A DNA stretch of 64,000 nucleotides from assembly GCF_014640155.1 (NCBI RefSeq), contig NZ_BMGK01000001.1, forward strand, positions 186,001-250,000, in the 5' to 3' direction. Positions within the stretch are counted from its first letter, which is position 1; every line of letters starts with the position of its first letter. This DNA comes from Planktosalinus lacus (GTDB taxonomy: Bacteria > Bacteroidota > Bacteroidia > Flavobacteriales > Flavobacteriaceae). A program made the position numbers and the translations under genes. Under the pieces are notes generated by a model, which did not search any database, was not told the origin of the DNA, and saw only the letters and a program-made list of their open reading frames with translations. This document shows positions 15,959-25,428 of the stretch, in pieces.

Positions 15959-15987
15959 ACAAAAAGTAGTTTGCAGAAGAAACACAA

Positions 15988-17634
15988 ATGAATCAAAAAT
16001 TTAATACAAATCAATTTAAGATTAATCTCCCTGGAAACTCAAGGTTGATTTTATTATTGTTTATCACCATAGGCTTTTCATATACATCTTTAGCACAAGT
16101 ACAAGCAACTTTAGACACAACAGCATTAAAAATCGGGGAAGAGTTTCAATATACAATTGAAGTCGTATCTGATTCAACTGATACTGTTCAGTTTCCCGAA
16201 GGACAACGATTTTTACCCTTAGAAGTTATTGAATATTATCCTACTGATTCGGTTTTTGAGAACCAAAAAACACGTTTAATTAAAAAATATGGACTTACAC
16301 AATTCGACTCCGGCAGGTATGTAATACCATCTCAAATGGTAAGTATCAACAATCAAAATTTTTATACAGACTCATTGTTGGTAGAAGTATTTGATGTGGA
16401 AGTGGACACTCTCAAGCAAAAAATGTTTGATATCAAACCAGCCATAGAGGTTCTGCCGGTAAAATCCAACTGGTTAAACTACTTATTCTGGACATTACTC
16501 ATTGTATTAGCACTGATACTATTGGGTTATTTAATTTTCAAGCAAAAGAAAAAAATTGAGCTGGCAAAACAACAACTTCCACCATTTGAAGAAGCACTTG
16601 TAGCCTTGCAAACGCTTGACACTTCAGCATTTTTGAGAGAAAACAAAATCAAGGAATACTATTCCGGTTTAACCGAAATTGTTAAACGCTATTTAGACAG
16701 GGAAGTAGATGAAGCGGCACTTGAAAGCACAACTGACGAGCTAATCAGTAAATTGCAACTCCATAAAGACGCCGGCCATCTTGATTTTGACAAAGCAACC
16801 ATCAATAAGTTGCGAGAGATTTTAATGAGAGCAGATTTAATCAAATTTGCCAAAATGCAAATGGAGTCAGGCCAAGCGCAACTTGACCGAGCTGAGATTG
16901 AAGAAATCATCAAAGAAACTCATGAATCAATTCCTGAGCCAACCGAAGAAGAAAAGTTACAAGACGAACGCTTTAAAGAAGAACTTGCTAAGAAAAAAAG
17001 AAGGAAAAAACGTCTTTTGATTGTTACAGGGGTAGCTGCCTTTTTGATGATTGCGCTTGCTGTAGCGACACTTCTCTTTGGAATCAATCAAATAAAAGAC
17101 ACCCTTTTAGGGAATTATACCCGGTCACTTGTTGAAAAAACTTGGGTAAAAAGTGAGTATGGTTATCCGGCAGTAATTTTAGAATCGCCTGATGTACTTG
17201 TGCGAAAAACTTCAGATGAAGAATTTGTAATTTCTAAAAACCTGGAAGATATTTTCACTTTTGGAGATATCCGAGAAAAAATATATGTCTACATCGGAAG
17301 TTCCAAAACCCAGGATACAACCCCGGAAGCTTTAGAAAATATAATGGAAGAAAAGCTATTGTTGCTCGAAGAGGCTGGGGCCACCAATCTAATCGTGATG
17401 GATGAACCGTTTACCACTGAAAACGGAATTAACGGTATAAAAGCCTCAGGCGAATTCAACATTAGTTTGGGAGAAAATAAATACAAAAAAGAAAAAAGTG
17501 AATATGAATTACTCATTTTTTCTCAAGGAGGCATAATCCAAGAAATTTTAATTGTCATCGAAAAAGGAGATGTATATGCACAACAAATTAAAGATAGAAT
17601 ATTAAACTCTGTTGAAATAGAAGTACAAAAATGA
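15988..17634 (+). CDS. Bat-cluster membrane protein with BatD-like exported region (DUF4381-like)
   Basis: A hydrophobic N-terminal signal (LILLLFITIGFSYTSLAQ) is preceded by about 20 polar residues. A periplasmic beta-rich region runs to about 160, with a first membrane span near 164-183 (LFWTLLIVLALILLGYLIF). A helical cytoplasmic part (YYSGLTEIVKRYLDREV) follows, then a basic KKKRRKKR stretch and a second span near 346-367. The C-terminal half beyond has no motif I recognise. This gene usually lies between DUF58 and batA in Bacteroidota. Its last bases overlap batA (ATGA). Confidence 0.8.
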   Translation: MNQKFNTNQFKINLPGNSRLILLLFITIGFSYTSLAQVQATLDTTALKIGEEFQYTIEVVSDSTDTVQFPEGQRFLPLEVIEYYPTDSVFENQKTRLIKKYGLTQFDSGRYVIPSQMVSINNQNFYTDSLLVEVFDVEVDTLKQKMFDIKPAIEVLPVKSNWLNYLFWTLLIVLALILLGYLIFKQKKKIELAKQQLPPFEEALVALQTLDTSAFLRENKIKEYYSGLTEIVKRYLDREVDEAALESTTDELISKLQLHKDAGHLDFDKATINKLREILMRADLIKFAKMQMESGQAQLDRAEIEEIIKETHESIPEPTEEEKLQDERFKEELAKKKRRKKRLLIVTGVAAFLMIALAVATLLFGINQIKDTLLGNYTRSLVEKTWVKSEYGYPAVILESPDVLVRKTSDEEFVISKNLEDIFTFGDIREKIYVYIGSSKTQDTTPEALENIMEEKLLLLEEAGATNLIVMDEPFTTENGINGIKASGEFNISLGENKYKKEKSEYELLIFSQGGIIQEILIVIEKGDVYAQQIKDRILNSVEIEVQK

Positions 17635-18641
17635 TGATACCATTACAGTTTGAATTTGTAAACCCTGAGTTTTTCTGGTTGTTTTTACTACTTCCGGTTG
17701 CTGTAGCATGGTTTTTTTGGAAATACAAAAAGAGTACAGCTTCAGTAAAACTTTCGTCATTAAAGGGTTTTAAGACCAGCTCCAATTGGTTGCCAAAGTT
17801 TAAGCCTGTATTAATTATTTTTAGGCTCATTGCCTTGTCTCTACTCATCATAGCGATGGCACGACCACGTTATGTTGACAACACTTCAAAAATCAAAAAA
17901 ACTGAAGGTATTGACATTGTTATGGCCGTTGATGTTTCAGGAAGCATGCTTGCCAGGGATTTGAAACCCAACCGACTTGAAGCGCTTAAAAGTGTAGCAA
18001 CAGATTTTGTAATGGAAAGGCCAAATGATCGTATAGGCATTGTTATTTATGCCGGTGAAAGCTACACACAAGTACCTTTAACCACTGATAAAAATGTAAT
18101 TGTAAATGCCATTGAAAACATTTCTTATGGTGGTGCCATTGAGGACGGAACAGCAATCGGAATGGGACTTGCAACAGCTGTAAACCGTTTAAAAGACAGT
18201 CCCACCGAAAGTAAAGTGGTCATTTTATTAACAGACGGTGTAAATAACAGTGGTGTGATTGACCCAAAAATCGCCACCGAACTTGCGCTTGAATTTGGGA
18301 TCAAAGTATACAGTATTGGTCTGGGAACAACCGGGATGGCACTTTCGCCTGTGGCGATCAATCCAAACGGGTCTTTCAGGTATGCAAATGTGCCTGTTGA
18401 AATTGATGAAGAGCTTTTAAAGGAAATTTCACAGCTCACGGGGGGCATTTATTTTAGAGCAGCAAGCACAAGTAAATTAGAAGAAATTTATGACGAAATC
18501 AACAAGTTGGAAACCACTGAAATAGAAGAGTTTCAGTTTACGAGTTATGAAGAAAAATTCCGACCCTTTTTATTGGTAGCCGGAGGTTTGTTATTGTTTG
18601 AGTTTTTATTGAGAATCACACTTTTTAGAAGTTTTATATAA
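17631..18641 (+). CDS. batA: BatA: membrane-anchored vWA domain protein
   Basis: Two N-terminal membrane spans (about 14-31 and 58-77) lead into a von Willebrand A domain with an intact MIDAS: DVSGSM at 101-106, a TDKN loop and LLTDGVNNSG. A third span lies at the very C-terminus. In Bacteroides the Bat proteins contribute to oxygen tolerance and growth. The start ATG overlaps the previous stop. A second ATG follows immediately (ATGATG), so the true start may be 17634. batB begins on the base after its stop. Confidence 0.93.
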   Translation: MMIPLQFEFVNPEFFWLFLLLPVAVAWFFWKYKKSTASVKLSSLKGFKTSSNWLPKFKPVLIIFRLIALSLLIIAMARPRYVDNTSKIKKTEGIDIVMAVDVSGSMLARDLKPNRLEALKSVATDFVMERPNDRIGIVIYAGESYTQVPLTTDKNVIVNAIENISYGGAIEDGTAIGMGLATAVNRLKDSPTESKVVILLTDGVNNSGVIDPKIATELALEFGIKVYSIGLGTTGMALSPVAINPNGSFRYANVPVEIDEELLKEISQLTGGIYFRAASTSKLEEIYDEINKLETTEIEEFQFTSYEEKFRPFLLVAGGLLLFEFLLRITLFRSFI

Positions 18642-19682
18642 ATGTATCAACTGGAAGCATCATATTATTTGTATTTGTTAGGCATCATTCCTCTGGTGTT
18701 ACTGGCATTTTTAATGCTTTACTTTTGGAAACGAAAAGCCCAAAAACAATTTGCAGAACAAGAGGCGCTCCTAAAATTAAGCCCCGCTTATTCAAGATTT
18801 AAGTCGGTTTTAAAGCTCGTGGTTTTTTCATTTGCGTTTATTTTACTAATTATTGCAATTGTAAACCCCCGGGTAGGGACTCAAATGGAGGAAATAAAAC
18901 GCGAAGGTGTTGATGTAGTTTTTGCAATGGATGTATCAAAAAGCATGCTTTCAGAAGATATAGCACCAAACCGGCTTGAAAAATCCAAACAGCTCGTTTC
19001 TCAGCTTTTAAATGCGCTGGGAGGTGATCGTGTAGGAATTATTGGTTATGCCGGCGCCGCATTTCCTCAACTACCCATCACAACAGATTATAATGCAGCG
19101 CGAATGTTCCTCAACTCAATGAATACAGATATGGTTTCCTCACAAGGAACAGCCATAGGTGAAGCCATCGAGTTGTCAAAAACCTATTATGACAATGAAA
19201 ACCAAACCAGCAGGGTTCTGATTATCATATCAGATGGAGAGGATCACCAGGGAAATATCGAAAATGCCATCAACGAAGCGTCAGAACTTGGAATAAAAGT
19301 GATTACAATTGGTGTTGGAACACCTGCAGGCGGTCCTATTCCCATTAAAAGAAACGGAGTTCTTCAGGAATACTACAGAGACAAAAACGGGGATCGTGTA
19401 ATCACCAAAATGGATGATGTGGTTTTAAAACAAATTGCTCAAACTACTGACGGACTCTTTCTTTATGGAGATTCCACAACTGAGGTTGTTGATGGAGTTA
19501 AAGATTATCTTAACAAGCTTGACAAAGAAGAGTTTGAAACTATGCAGTTTTCGGCATTTAAAAGTCAATACCAATGGTTTTTAGCCGGCGCTTTATTATT
19601 ATTCTTTCTTGATATCTTCTTGCTGGAAAGAAAAACTTTTTGGTTAGAAAAGTTGAACCTTTTTAATGAAAAAACCAAATGA
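18642..19682 (+). CDS. batB: BatB: membrane-anchored vWA domain protein
   Basis: Paralogue of BatA with the same plan: N-terminal spans at about 8-28 and 57-74, a MIDAS DVSKS at 97-101, IISDGEDHQGN near 192, and a C-terminal span. The second Ser of DxSxS is kept while Gly is replaced by Lys. The start directly follows the batA stop, and the batB stop overlaps the batC ATG (ATGA), so the three are translationally coupled. Confidence 0.93.
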   Translation: MYQLEASYYLYLLGIIPLVLLAFLMLYFWKRKAQKQFAEQEALLKLSPAYSRFKSVLKLVVFSFAFILLIIAIVNPRVGTQMEEIKREGVDVVFAMDVSKSMLSEDIAPNRLEKSKQLVSQLLNALGGDRVGIIGYAGAAFPQLPITTDYNAARMFLNSMNTDMVSSQGTAIGEAIELSKTYYDNENQTSRVLIIISDGEDHQGNIENAINEASELGIKVITIGVGTPAGGPIPIKRNGVLQEYYRDKNGDRVITKMDDVVLKQIAQTTDGLFLYGDSTTEVVDGVKDYLNKLDKEEFETMQFSAFKSQYQWFLAGALLLFFLDIFLLERKTFWLEKLNLFNEKTK

Positions 19683-20485
19683 GAAATACGCTGATTTTCA
19701 TACTGCTGTTGAGTTTTTCTTTTCTTTTTTCACAAACTAAAGAGGAGCTGGCACGTCAAAAAGAGATAAAAGAATTACTTTCCAAAGCTCAAGATGCTAT
19801 GGAAGAAGATGATTTTGCTTCCGCGGAAGCGGCATACAGAACCGTTATTGCCACCGACCCCCAAAATGCTACTGCAAAATTCAATTTAGGAAATGCCTAT
19901 TATAAAAGAGACAAAAACTCGGAAGCTTCAAAACGATTTATACAAGCTGCCGAAGTTGCAGAAACAAAAGCAGAAAAACACAAAATATTTCATAATTTAG
20001 GGAATGCCTTTATGAACAAAAAACAATATAAACCGGCAGTGGAAGCATATAAAAATGCATTACGATACAACCCAAAAGACGACGAAACAAGATATAATTT
20101 AGCATTAGCAAAAAAAATGCTTGAAGAACACGGTGACAGTGGTGGTGGCGGAGATGATGAACAAGAGCAAGAAAATCAAAACGAAGAGCAAGAAGGCGAA
20201 AATCAGGAAGAACAAAACCAAGGGAACGAAGGACAAGACAATAAGGATAAGAGTGGTGAAGGAGAAGAAGAAAAACAAAACCCTGAACAAAGTGACCAAG
20301 GAGATCCAAAAGAAGAAAAAGAAGGTCAAGATCAGGGACAACCAAAACCTGTAGAAGGAAAATTGTCTCCCCAACAAATCAAAAACCTGCTTGAAGCCAT
20401 GAATAACGAAGAAAAGAAAGTTCAGGATAAAATAAATGCCGAAAAACAAAAAGGAGTCAAAGTAAAGACTGATAAAGACTGGTAA
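19679..20485 (+). CDS. batC: BatC: TPR protein with Gln/Glu-rich low-complexity tail
   Basis: A signal peptide (LIFILLLSFSFLFSQ) is followed by tetratricopeptide repeats from about 35 to 150, including ATAKFNLGNAYYKR and YNLALAKKML. Residues about 155-230 are almost entirely Glu, Gln, Asn, Gly, Asp and Lys, and look disordered. The last 30 residues (LSPQQIKNLLEAMNNEEKK) are ordered again and conserved in the family. It is likely a periplasmic scaffold for the BatA/BatB complex. Confidence 0.92.
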   Translation: MRNTLIFILLLSFSFLFSQTKEELARQKEIKELLSKAQDAMEEDDFASAEAAYRTVIATDPQNATAKFNLGNAYYKRDKNSEASKRFIQAAEVAETKAEKHKIFHNLGNAFMNKKQYKPAVEAYKNALRYNPKDDETRYNLALAKKMLEEHGDSGGGGDDEQEQENQNEEQEGENQEEQNQGNEGQDNKDKSGEGEEEKQNPEQSDQGDPKEEKEGQDQGQPKPVEGKLSPQQIKNLLEAMNNEEKKVQDKINAEKQKGVKVKTDKDW

Positions 20486-20552
20486 TTAACTTTTTATGAA
20501 TATTTTTAAATTTTTTAAGTAAAGATTAATACTAACCAAGCAAAAGGAATTT

Positions 20553-20560
20553 TAAATTCG
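20553..20560 (+). promoter_or_regulatory. -7-like box before batD
   Basis: TAAATTCG followed by C lies 18 bases before the batD ATG, in the only notable gap (92 bases) between batC and batD. It may be an internal promoter. It fits the weaker TAnnTTCG variant. Confidence 0.3.
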
Positions 20561-20577
20561 CACGTGAATCAATAATT

Positions 20578-22338
20578 ATGAAAACCCAACATATATTTGT
20601 TGCTCTCTTTTTTTTACTCGCAGGCCCACTGTTTGCTCAAGTAAAATTTGAAGCGAAGGTGAGCAAGGAAAAACTTGGTGTAAATGAGCGTCTCCGTGTT
20701 GATTTTGAGATGAATCAGGATGGAGATAATTTTCAACCTCCAAGTTTCAATGGCTTTAGAGTTGTTGCAGGTCCCAATCAATCGGTTAGTAATATGTGGA
20801 TTAACGGGAAACGCACGTATTCAAAAACTTACAGCTACTTCTTATCACCCACAGCAAAAGGAACGTTTACAATTGGTCAGGCCAGCATTGAAATTGATGA
20901 TGAAATTTATAAAACTATACCAATTGATGTAGAAGTGGTTACGGCAGTTGACACGCCAAAGGATGGTGACAACAAAGACATAGCATCACAGGGAGACATA
21001 CATCTGGTAGCTGAAATTTCAAAAACCAATCCTTATTTGAATGAAGGGATCACAGTAGTTTATAAGCTTTATGTTTCCCCTGAAACTTCAGTTAGTGGCT
21101 GGCGCGAAATTGACCGTCCAAAATATGCTGATTTTTGGAGTCAAAATATTGACAATGACCAATTGCAGGTGCACGAAGGCACTTATCAAGGTAAGCCTTA
21201 TCGATATGCAATTTTGAGAAGCACCGTGCTATATCCTCAAAAATCTGGTAAGCTTGAAATTGAACCCCTGGCATTAGATGTTCAGGTGGAGGTGAGAACA
21301 AACAGACGAGATATTTTTGGCCGCCCTTTTATGACCCGCGTCAACAGAACACTTACTTCTTCAACCCGAACGATTGATGTAAAACCACTTCCGCTTGAGG
21401 GACAACCTGCAAATTTTTCAGGGGCGGTGGGTAAATTTGATTTGGATATAAAAACAAACAAGACAAAACTTGATGCGAGTGAATCTTTAGAACTCGTGGT
21501 TCAAGTAAAGGGGAATGGAAATTTAAAACTGTTTAATCCTCCTAAAATAACACTTCCAAACACGTTTGAAGTTTATGAACCGGAATATAAAGAAAATGTA
21601 AACACCACACTTTCGGGAATGAGAGGCAGTATAAGTGAAAGTTATACTGTTATTCCACAATTTCAGGGAAATTACTCTATCGACCCGTTTTCTTTCAGCT
21701 ATTTTGATCTGGAAACAAATTCCTATAAAACTTTAACTACAGAAGGCTTTGAAATAGAAGTAGAAGGCGGTTCTGTAGCCGGCACTCCTTCAAATAGCTC
21801 ATCGTCACCTAAAAGGCAACCTGTTGTTTTAAATAGTGAGCAGTTCAAGTATATTAAGCTTAAGCCAAACTTGGTGGAAGAGAAACAGCCTCACTTTTTT
21901 AAATCACCACTTTTTTGGTCACTAATAACAGGGCCTATGTTAATGATACCAATTTTTATTTTTGTAGGGTTAAAACGCAAGGAAATTGAAAATGATGTAG
22001 CAGGTCAACGATTAAGAAAAGCAAACAGACTAGCAAAAAAATATCTTTCAGAAGCTAAGAAAAACAGAGGAGACCAAAAGTTATTTTATGAGTCCTTAGA
22101 ACGTGCATTGCACAACTATTTGAAAGCAAAACTTACAATTGAAACTTCAGACTTTTCTAAAGAGCGCATAGAAGGAATTTTACTTGATAAAGGAGTCAAA
22201 CAAGATTCAGCAAGCGAATTTATTGACATTTTAAAAAGTTGTGAATATGCCCGCTATACACCCACAACCGAAGGAGCAATTCAAATGGATTATGAAAAAT
22301 CTGTGGATGTTATTTCAAGTATTGACAAGCAAATTTAA
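20578..22338 (+). CDS. batD: BatD: exported beta-sandwich protein with one membrane anchor
   Basis: A signal peptide ends GPLFAQ (about 21). Repeated Ig-like segments follow, such as FRVVAGPNQSVSNMWINGK, ISKTNPYLNEGITVVYKLYV and LVVQVKGNGNLKL, to about residue 430. One transmembrane span lies near 450 (FWSLITGPMLMIPIFIFVGL). The helical cytoplasmic tail with RALHNYLKAKL resembles that of the 15988 protein. The 586-residue length is normal for BatD. It is part of the aerotolerance cluster. Confidence 0.93.
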   Translation: MKTQHIFVALFFLLAGPLFAQVKFEAKVSKEKLGVNERLRVDFEMNQDGDNFQPPSFNGFRVVAGPNQSVSNMWINGKRTYSKTYSYFLSPTAKGTFTIGQASIEIDDEIYKTIPIDVEVVTAVDTPKDGDNKDIASQGDIHLVAEISKTNPYLNEGITVVYKLYVSPETSVSGWREIDRPKYADFWSQNIDNDQLQVHEGTYQGKPYRYAILRSTVLYPQKSGKLEIEPLALDVQVEVRTNRRDIFGRPFMTRVNRTLTSSTRTIDVKPLPLEGQPANFSGAVGKFDLDIKTNKTKLDASESLELVVQVKGNGNLKLFNPPKITLPNTFEVYEPEYKENVNTTLSGMRGSISESYTVIPQFQGNYSIDPFSFSYFDLETNSYKTLTTEGFEIEVEGGSVAGTPSNSSSSPKRQPVVLNSEQFKYIKLKPNLVEEKQPHFFKSPLFWSLITGPMLMIPIFIFVGLKRKEIENDVAGQRLRKANRLAKKYLSEAKKNRGDQKLFYESLERALHNYLKAKLTIETSDFSKERIEGILLDKGVKQDSASEFIDILKSCEYARYTPTTEGAIQMDYEKSVDVISSIDKQI

Positions 22339-22395
22339 AGACCTTTCCAGCCGGAAATTATACTATTTAACCTGTAGATTGTAAATTTTATCTAG

Positions 22396-23145
22396 ATGAA
22401 AACGTTGATTTATATAGTGGTATTTACTCTTAGCTTTGTTGCTTTTCCACAAAACGAAAATGCTTTTGAAGAGGGTAAATCACACTATAAAGAAGCCAAT
22501 TATGAAGCAGCTATTAATACTTGGGAGTCAATTTTGGAGTCCGGTAAACATTCTGCTGCGTTGTATTACAACTTAGGAAATGCCTATTTTAAGTCAAATG
22601 AAATTGCACCCAGTATTTATTATTATGAAAAAGCTTTAAATCTTGCACCGGGTGATTCAGACATTGAAAATAACCTAGCCATAGCACAAAGCCAAACAGT
22701 AGATATTATTGAACCACTCCCTAAAAATCTAATCTCTACTTGGGTTGAAAATGCAATTTCAGCTTTTTCATTTGACACTTGGGCATGGATGAGCGTTTTT
22801 TTAGTTTTTGTGTTTGCAATACTATTTTTAATCTACTTCTTTTCAAGAAGATCCTCAATTAAAAGAATCTATTTTTCAGGAGCTTTTATTGTTTTGTTTT
22901 TTGCAATTGTTAGCCTTTACATCGCATTTATGAGTTATAATAGCTTTACAAATGATCGTTCAGGAATTATTTTTGCCACCAGTACCCAGGTGAGGAGTGA
23001 ACCCTTAAACCGAAGCGAAACTTCCTTTGTATTGCATGAAGGAACTAAAGTTGAAATAATTGATGAAGATGATGACTGGTTTCGTGTGCAGCTTGCAGAT
23101 GGCAAAGACGGTTGGGTGCAAAAAGGGGATTTAAAGGAGTTATAG
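22396..23145 (+). CDS. batE: BatE: TPR and SH3-like domain membrane protein
   Basis: A signal or anchor segment (1-18) is followed by two to three TPR motifs (AALYYNLGNAYFKSNE, YYYEKALNLAPGDSDIENNLA in two parts). Two membrane spans lie near 135-155 and 160-180, and a C-terminal bacterial SH3 domain (QVRSEPLNRSETSFVLHEG, DDDWFRVQLADGKDGWV) ends the protein. This order is the BatE plan. It is the last gene of the cluster. No clear terminator follows. Confidence 0.92.
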   Translation: MKTLIYIVVFTLSFVAFPQNENAFEEGKSHYKEANYEAAINTWESILESGKHSAALYYNLGNAYFKSNEIAPSIYYYEKALNLAPGDSDIENNLAIAQSQTVDIIEPLPKNLISTWVENAISAFSFDTWAWMSVFLVFVFAILFLIYFFSRRSSIKRIYFSGAFIVLFFAIVSLYIAFMSYNSFTNDRSGIIFATSTQVRSEPLNRSETSFVLHEGTKVEIIDEDDDWFRVQLADGKDGWVQKGDLKEL

Positions 23146-23194
23146 CACGTCTGAGATTTAATATTGTATTAACAATAATATTTTATTCTTTGTT

Positions 23195-23202
23195 TATTTT
23201 TG
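23195..23202 (+). promoter_or_regulatory. -7-like box before the 23223 gene
   Basis: TATTTTTG followed by CC, 20 bases before the ATG, in the 77-base gap after batE. Confidence 0.4.
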
Positions 23203-23222
23203 CCTTCAAATAATTCAAAAAT

Positions 23223-23522
23223 ATGCGTCAATTCGTAAGCTTATTTTTTATTTTACTTTTTTGGGCTTTTTTGGCAACACCTACTTTTGTTGCTTTATTT
23301 GATAATTCTCCAGATATTTCTTATATTCATTCGACTACCGAAGAAGAAAAAACTCATTCTGAACGGTCAATAGATGAAAGTGAAAATAAACAGATCCATA
23401 AAATATATTCTTATGATTCTGATTTGAATGGATTAAACATTAAAAATTCTTTAAAATCTTCAGAACCCATTTGGAGTACAGTTTATTTTGAAATAAATTC
23501 TCCACCACCCGAGATTGTATAA
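23223..23522 (+). CDS. Small exported protein of unknown function
   Basis: The 99 residues start with a signal or anchor segment (FVSLFFILLFWAFLATPTFVALF), written here as FVSLFFILLF and its continuation. The polar remainder is rich in Ser, Glu, Asn and His and ends INSPPPEIV. I recognise no domain. The hydrophobic start, a promoter-like box and its position before the carbonic anhydrase locus support a real gene. Confidence 0.6.
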   Translation: MRQFVSLFFILLFWAFLATPTFVALFDNSPDISYIHSTTEEEKTHSERSIDESENKQIHKIYSYDSDLNGLNIKNSLKSSEPIWSTVYFEINSPPPEIV

Positions 23523-23724
23523 CTTCTTTTGGTATTAAGTATTTCCTGTGCATTCATTTTTCATAATGAGATGCAGTAATTGAGTGGTCGCTCATTTTTA
23601 ATAAACAATTTAAAGGAAACTCAGTTAATTTTCTCAGGAAATTCTATCTATTATTCTCATCAAGAGACTGTAATTAGGCAAGGACTTGTTAAAAGTATGT
23701 TCTATAAATTTAATTTGAAGATTA

Positions 23725-24384
23725 ATGAAAAACATTGTATACTTTATTTTATTAATAATGATTTCGATTCCGGCACAATCTCAAAATAGTGATATTGGCA
23801 ATTGGTGGATTTATTTTGGGAACAAGCAAATTAATGAAAAGTGGAATCTGCATCACGAAGTTCAATACCGTAACTTCAATTTTATTGGTGATACAGAACA
23901 ATTGTTGTTAAGGGCAGGCCTTGGTTACAATTTAAGTGAAAAGAACAACAACTTATTGTTGGGTTATGGTTTCATATACAGTGAGCCCTACATTGGAAAT
24001 TCAGACGATAAAACAAACTTTAATGAGCACAGGATTTATCAACAGTTTATTACACGTCAAAATTTCAATAAACTGTCACTGCAGCATCGGTATCGTTTTG
24101 AACAGCGTTTTATTGAAGAAGACTTCAAACTCAGGCTGAGGTATTTCTTAGGACTAAACTATTCCTTGTCTCAAAAAGAAACCATGGACAATACTTTTTA
24201 TTTGTCAATGTATAATGAAGTTTTCCTAAATACCGAAGGAAACTATTTTGACCGAAACCGATTGTATGGTAGCCTGGGTTACAGATTTTCAAAGAGCATA
24301 AAATCTGAAATCGGTTTTATGAACCAAACATTACAAAACAGTTCACGAAACCAACTCAACATTATAACATTTATAAACTTTTAA
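23725..24384 (+). CDS. DUF2490 family outer-membrane protein
   Basis: A signal peptide ends MISIPAQSQ. The mature 200 residues are amphipathic beta strands with GNWWIYFGNKQINEKW, LLLRAGLGYNLS, YGFIYSEPY, QHRYRFEQRF and a terminal aromatic ITFINF, consistent with a small barrel of the DUF2490 family. It lies 64 bases upstream of the lipoprotein carbonic anhydrase, so a link to inorganic carbon handling is possible but unproven. A TTG-initiated frame overlapping its start looks spurious. Confidence 0.85.
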   Translation: MKNIVYFILLIMISIPAQSQNSDIGNWWIYFGNKQINEKWNLHHEVQYRNFNFIGDTEQLLLRAGLGYNLSEKNNNLLLGYGFIYSEPYIGNSDDKTNFNEHRIYQQFITRQNFNKLSLQHRYRFEQRFIEEDFKLRLRYFLGLNYSLSQKETMDNTFYLSMYNEVFLNTEGNYFDRNRLYGSLGYRFSKSIKSEIGFMNQTLQNSSRNQLNIITFINF

Positions 24385-24447
24385 ATTACATACGGACATG
24401 CTGAACACCGTTTAAAAAAGTAAGCAATAATCTTAAAAACTTAAACA

Positions 24448-25206
24448 ATGAAAAAGTTAATTATTTTTGGTGTATCATTAATGCTGATATCACTGGTATC
24501 ATGTAATGATAAAACCACAAACCAAAATCAAAATATTACGCAAGAAGATAAAGATACTCTAGAAATAAATCAAGAACCCCTGGTAAATAAAGTTTTATCA
24601 AAAGAAGAACGCGATGCTATGACCCCTGATGAAGTTTTACAAATTTTTAAAGATGGAAACATGCGGTTTATGAATAATGATTTAACCGTTAGGGACCATT
24701 CTAAAGATGTGAGAGAGACAGCTTCAGGTCAGTATCCCAAAGCAGTTGTATTATCTTGTATTGACAGCCGTGTTCCTGTAGAAGATGTTTTTGACAGGGG
24801 TATTGGCGATATATTTGTAGGTCGTGTTGCCGGAAACTTTGCCAATGAAGACCAATTAGGCGGTATGGAATTTGCCACTAAAGTATCGGGTTCAAAACTC
24901 GTTTTAGTAATGGGGCACGAGCACTGTGGTGCTGTCAAGGCTGCAGTAGACGATGTTAAACTTGGTAATATTAGCGGTTTGTTGTCAAATATTAGACCTG
25001 TTGTTGAACAAACTGAATATGAAGGCGACAGAACCTCATCAAACCAAGAGTTTGTTGACCTGGTTTGTGAAAATAACGTAAGACACACCATTGAGAAAAT
25101 AAGAGCAAACAGTTCCATTCTCAAAGAAATGGAAGAAAAAGGTGAAATAAAAATTGTTGGAGGCGTTTATGATTTGGACACAGGTGAAGTTATATTTTTA
25201 GAATAA
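24448..25206 (+). CDS. Beta-carbonic anhydrase, predicted lipoprotein
   Basis: Interconverts CO2 and bicarbonate. The zinc ligands are Cys104, His157 and Cys160, with the Asp106-Arg108 dyad in SCIDSRVP. An N-terminal lipoprotein signal (ISLVSC, Cys19) and a 40-residue polar linker place it in the periplasm or on the outer membrane, unlike the cytoplasmic copy that follows. A strong terminator separates the two genes. The gap between them is too short for the SulP transporter gene often found with such pairs. Confidence 0.93.
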   Translation: MKKLIIFGVSLMLISLVSCNDKTTNQNQNITQEDKDTLEINQEPLVNKVLSKEERDAMTPDEVLQIFKDGNMRFMNNDLTVRDHSKDVRETASGQYPKAVVLSCIDSRVPVEDVFDRGIGDIFVGRVAGNFANEDQLGGMEFATKVSGSKLVLVMGHEHCGAVKAAVDDVKLGNISGLLSNIRPVVEQTEYEGDRTSSNQEFVDLVCENNVRHTIEKIRANSSILKEMEEKGEIKIVGGVYDLDTGEVIFLE

Positions 25207-25249
25207 TGCCCTATTGTTTGATATTTGTTAAACAATGATTTCTTAAAAG

Positions 25250-25281
25250 ATGTTGACAGGTTTGCCTGTCAACATTTTTTA
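25250..25281 (+). terminator. Intrinsic terminator after the first carbonic anhydrase
   Basis: Arms ATGTTGACAGG (25250-25260) and CCTGTCAACAT (25265-25275) are a perfect 11-bp stem with the loop TTTG, followed by TTTTTATTT. Confidence 0.9.
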
Positions 25282-25428
25282 TTTAATTTAACACTAAAAG
25301 AGTTATTTTAAAACTTCATATTTGGTAGTATTGAAAATGAAAAAAGGAATTTTTTGTTGAAAAAAGAGGCTTCAATAGATTTTAACGATTAAAAAAACTA
25401 ATTTTAAATAATTAAATAATTAAATACT

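Noticed and set aside
20010-20449. Long antisense frames across batC
   Set aside because: They mirror the Gln/Glu/Asn-rich coding tract, giving Phe/Leu-rich nonsense in the opposite strand.
23580-23789. A 69-residue frame starting with TTG before the DUF2490 gene
   Set aside because: It overlaps the start of a well-supported gene in another frame, has a rare start, and shows no signal peptide or family pattern.
25212-25236. Inverted repeat ATTGTTT / AAACAAT before the carbonic anhydrase terminator
   Set aside because: Only 7 bp, A-T rich, with a 10-base loop. The strong terminator just downstream explains the region.
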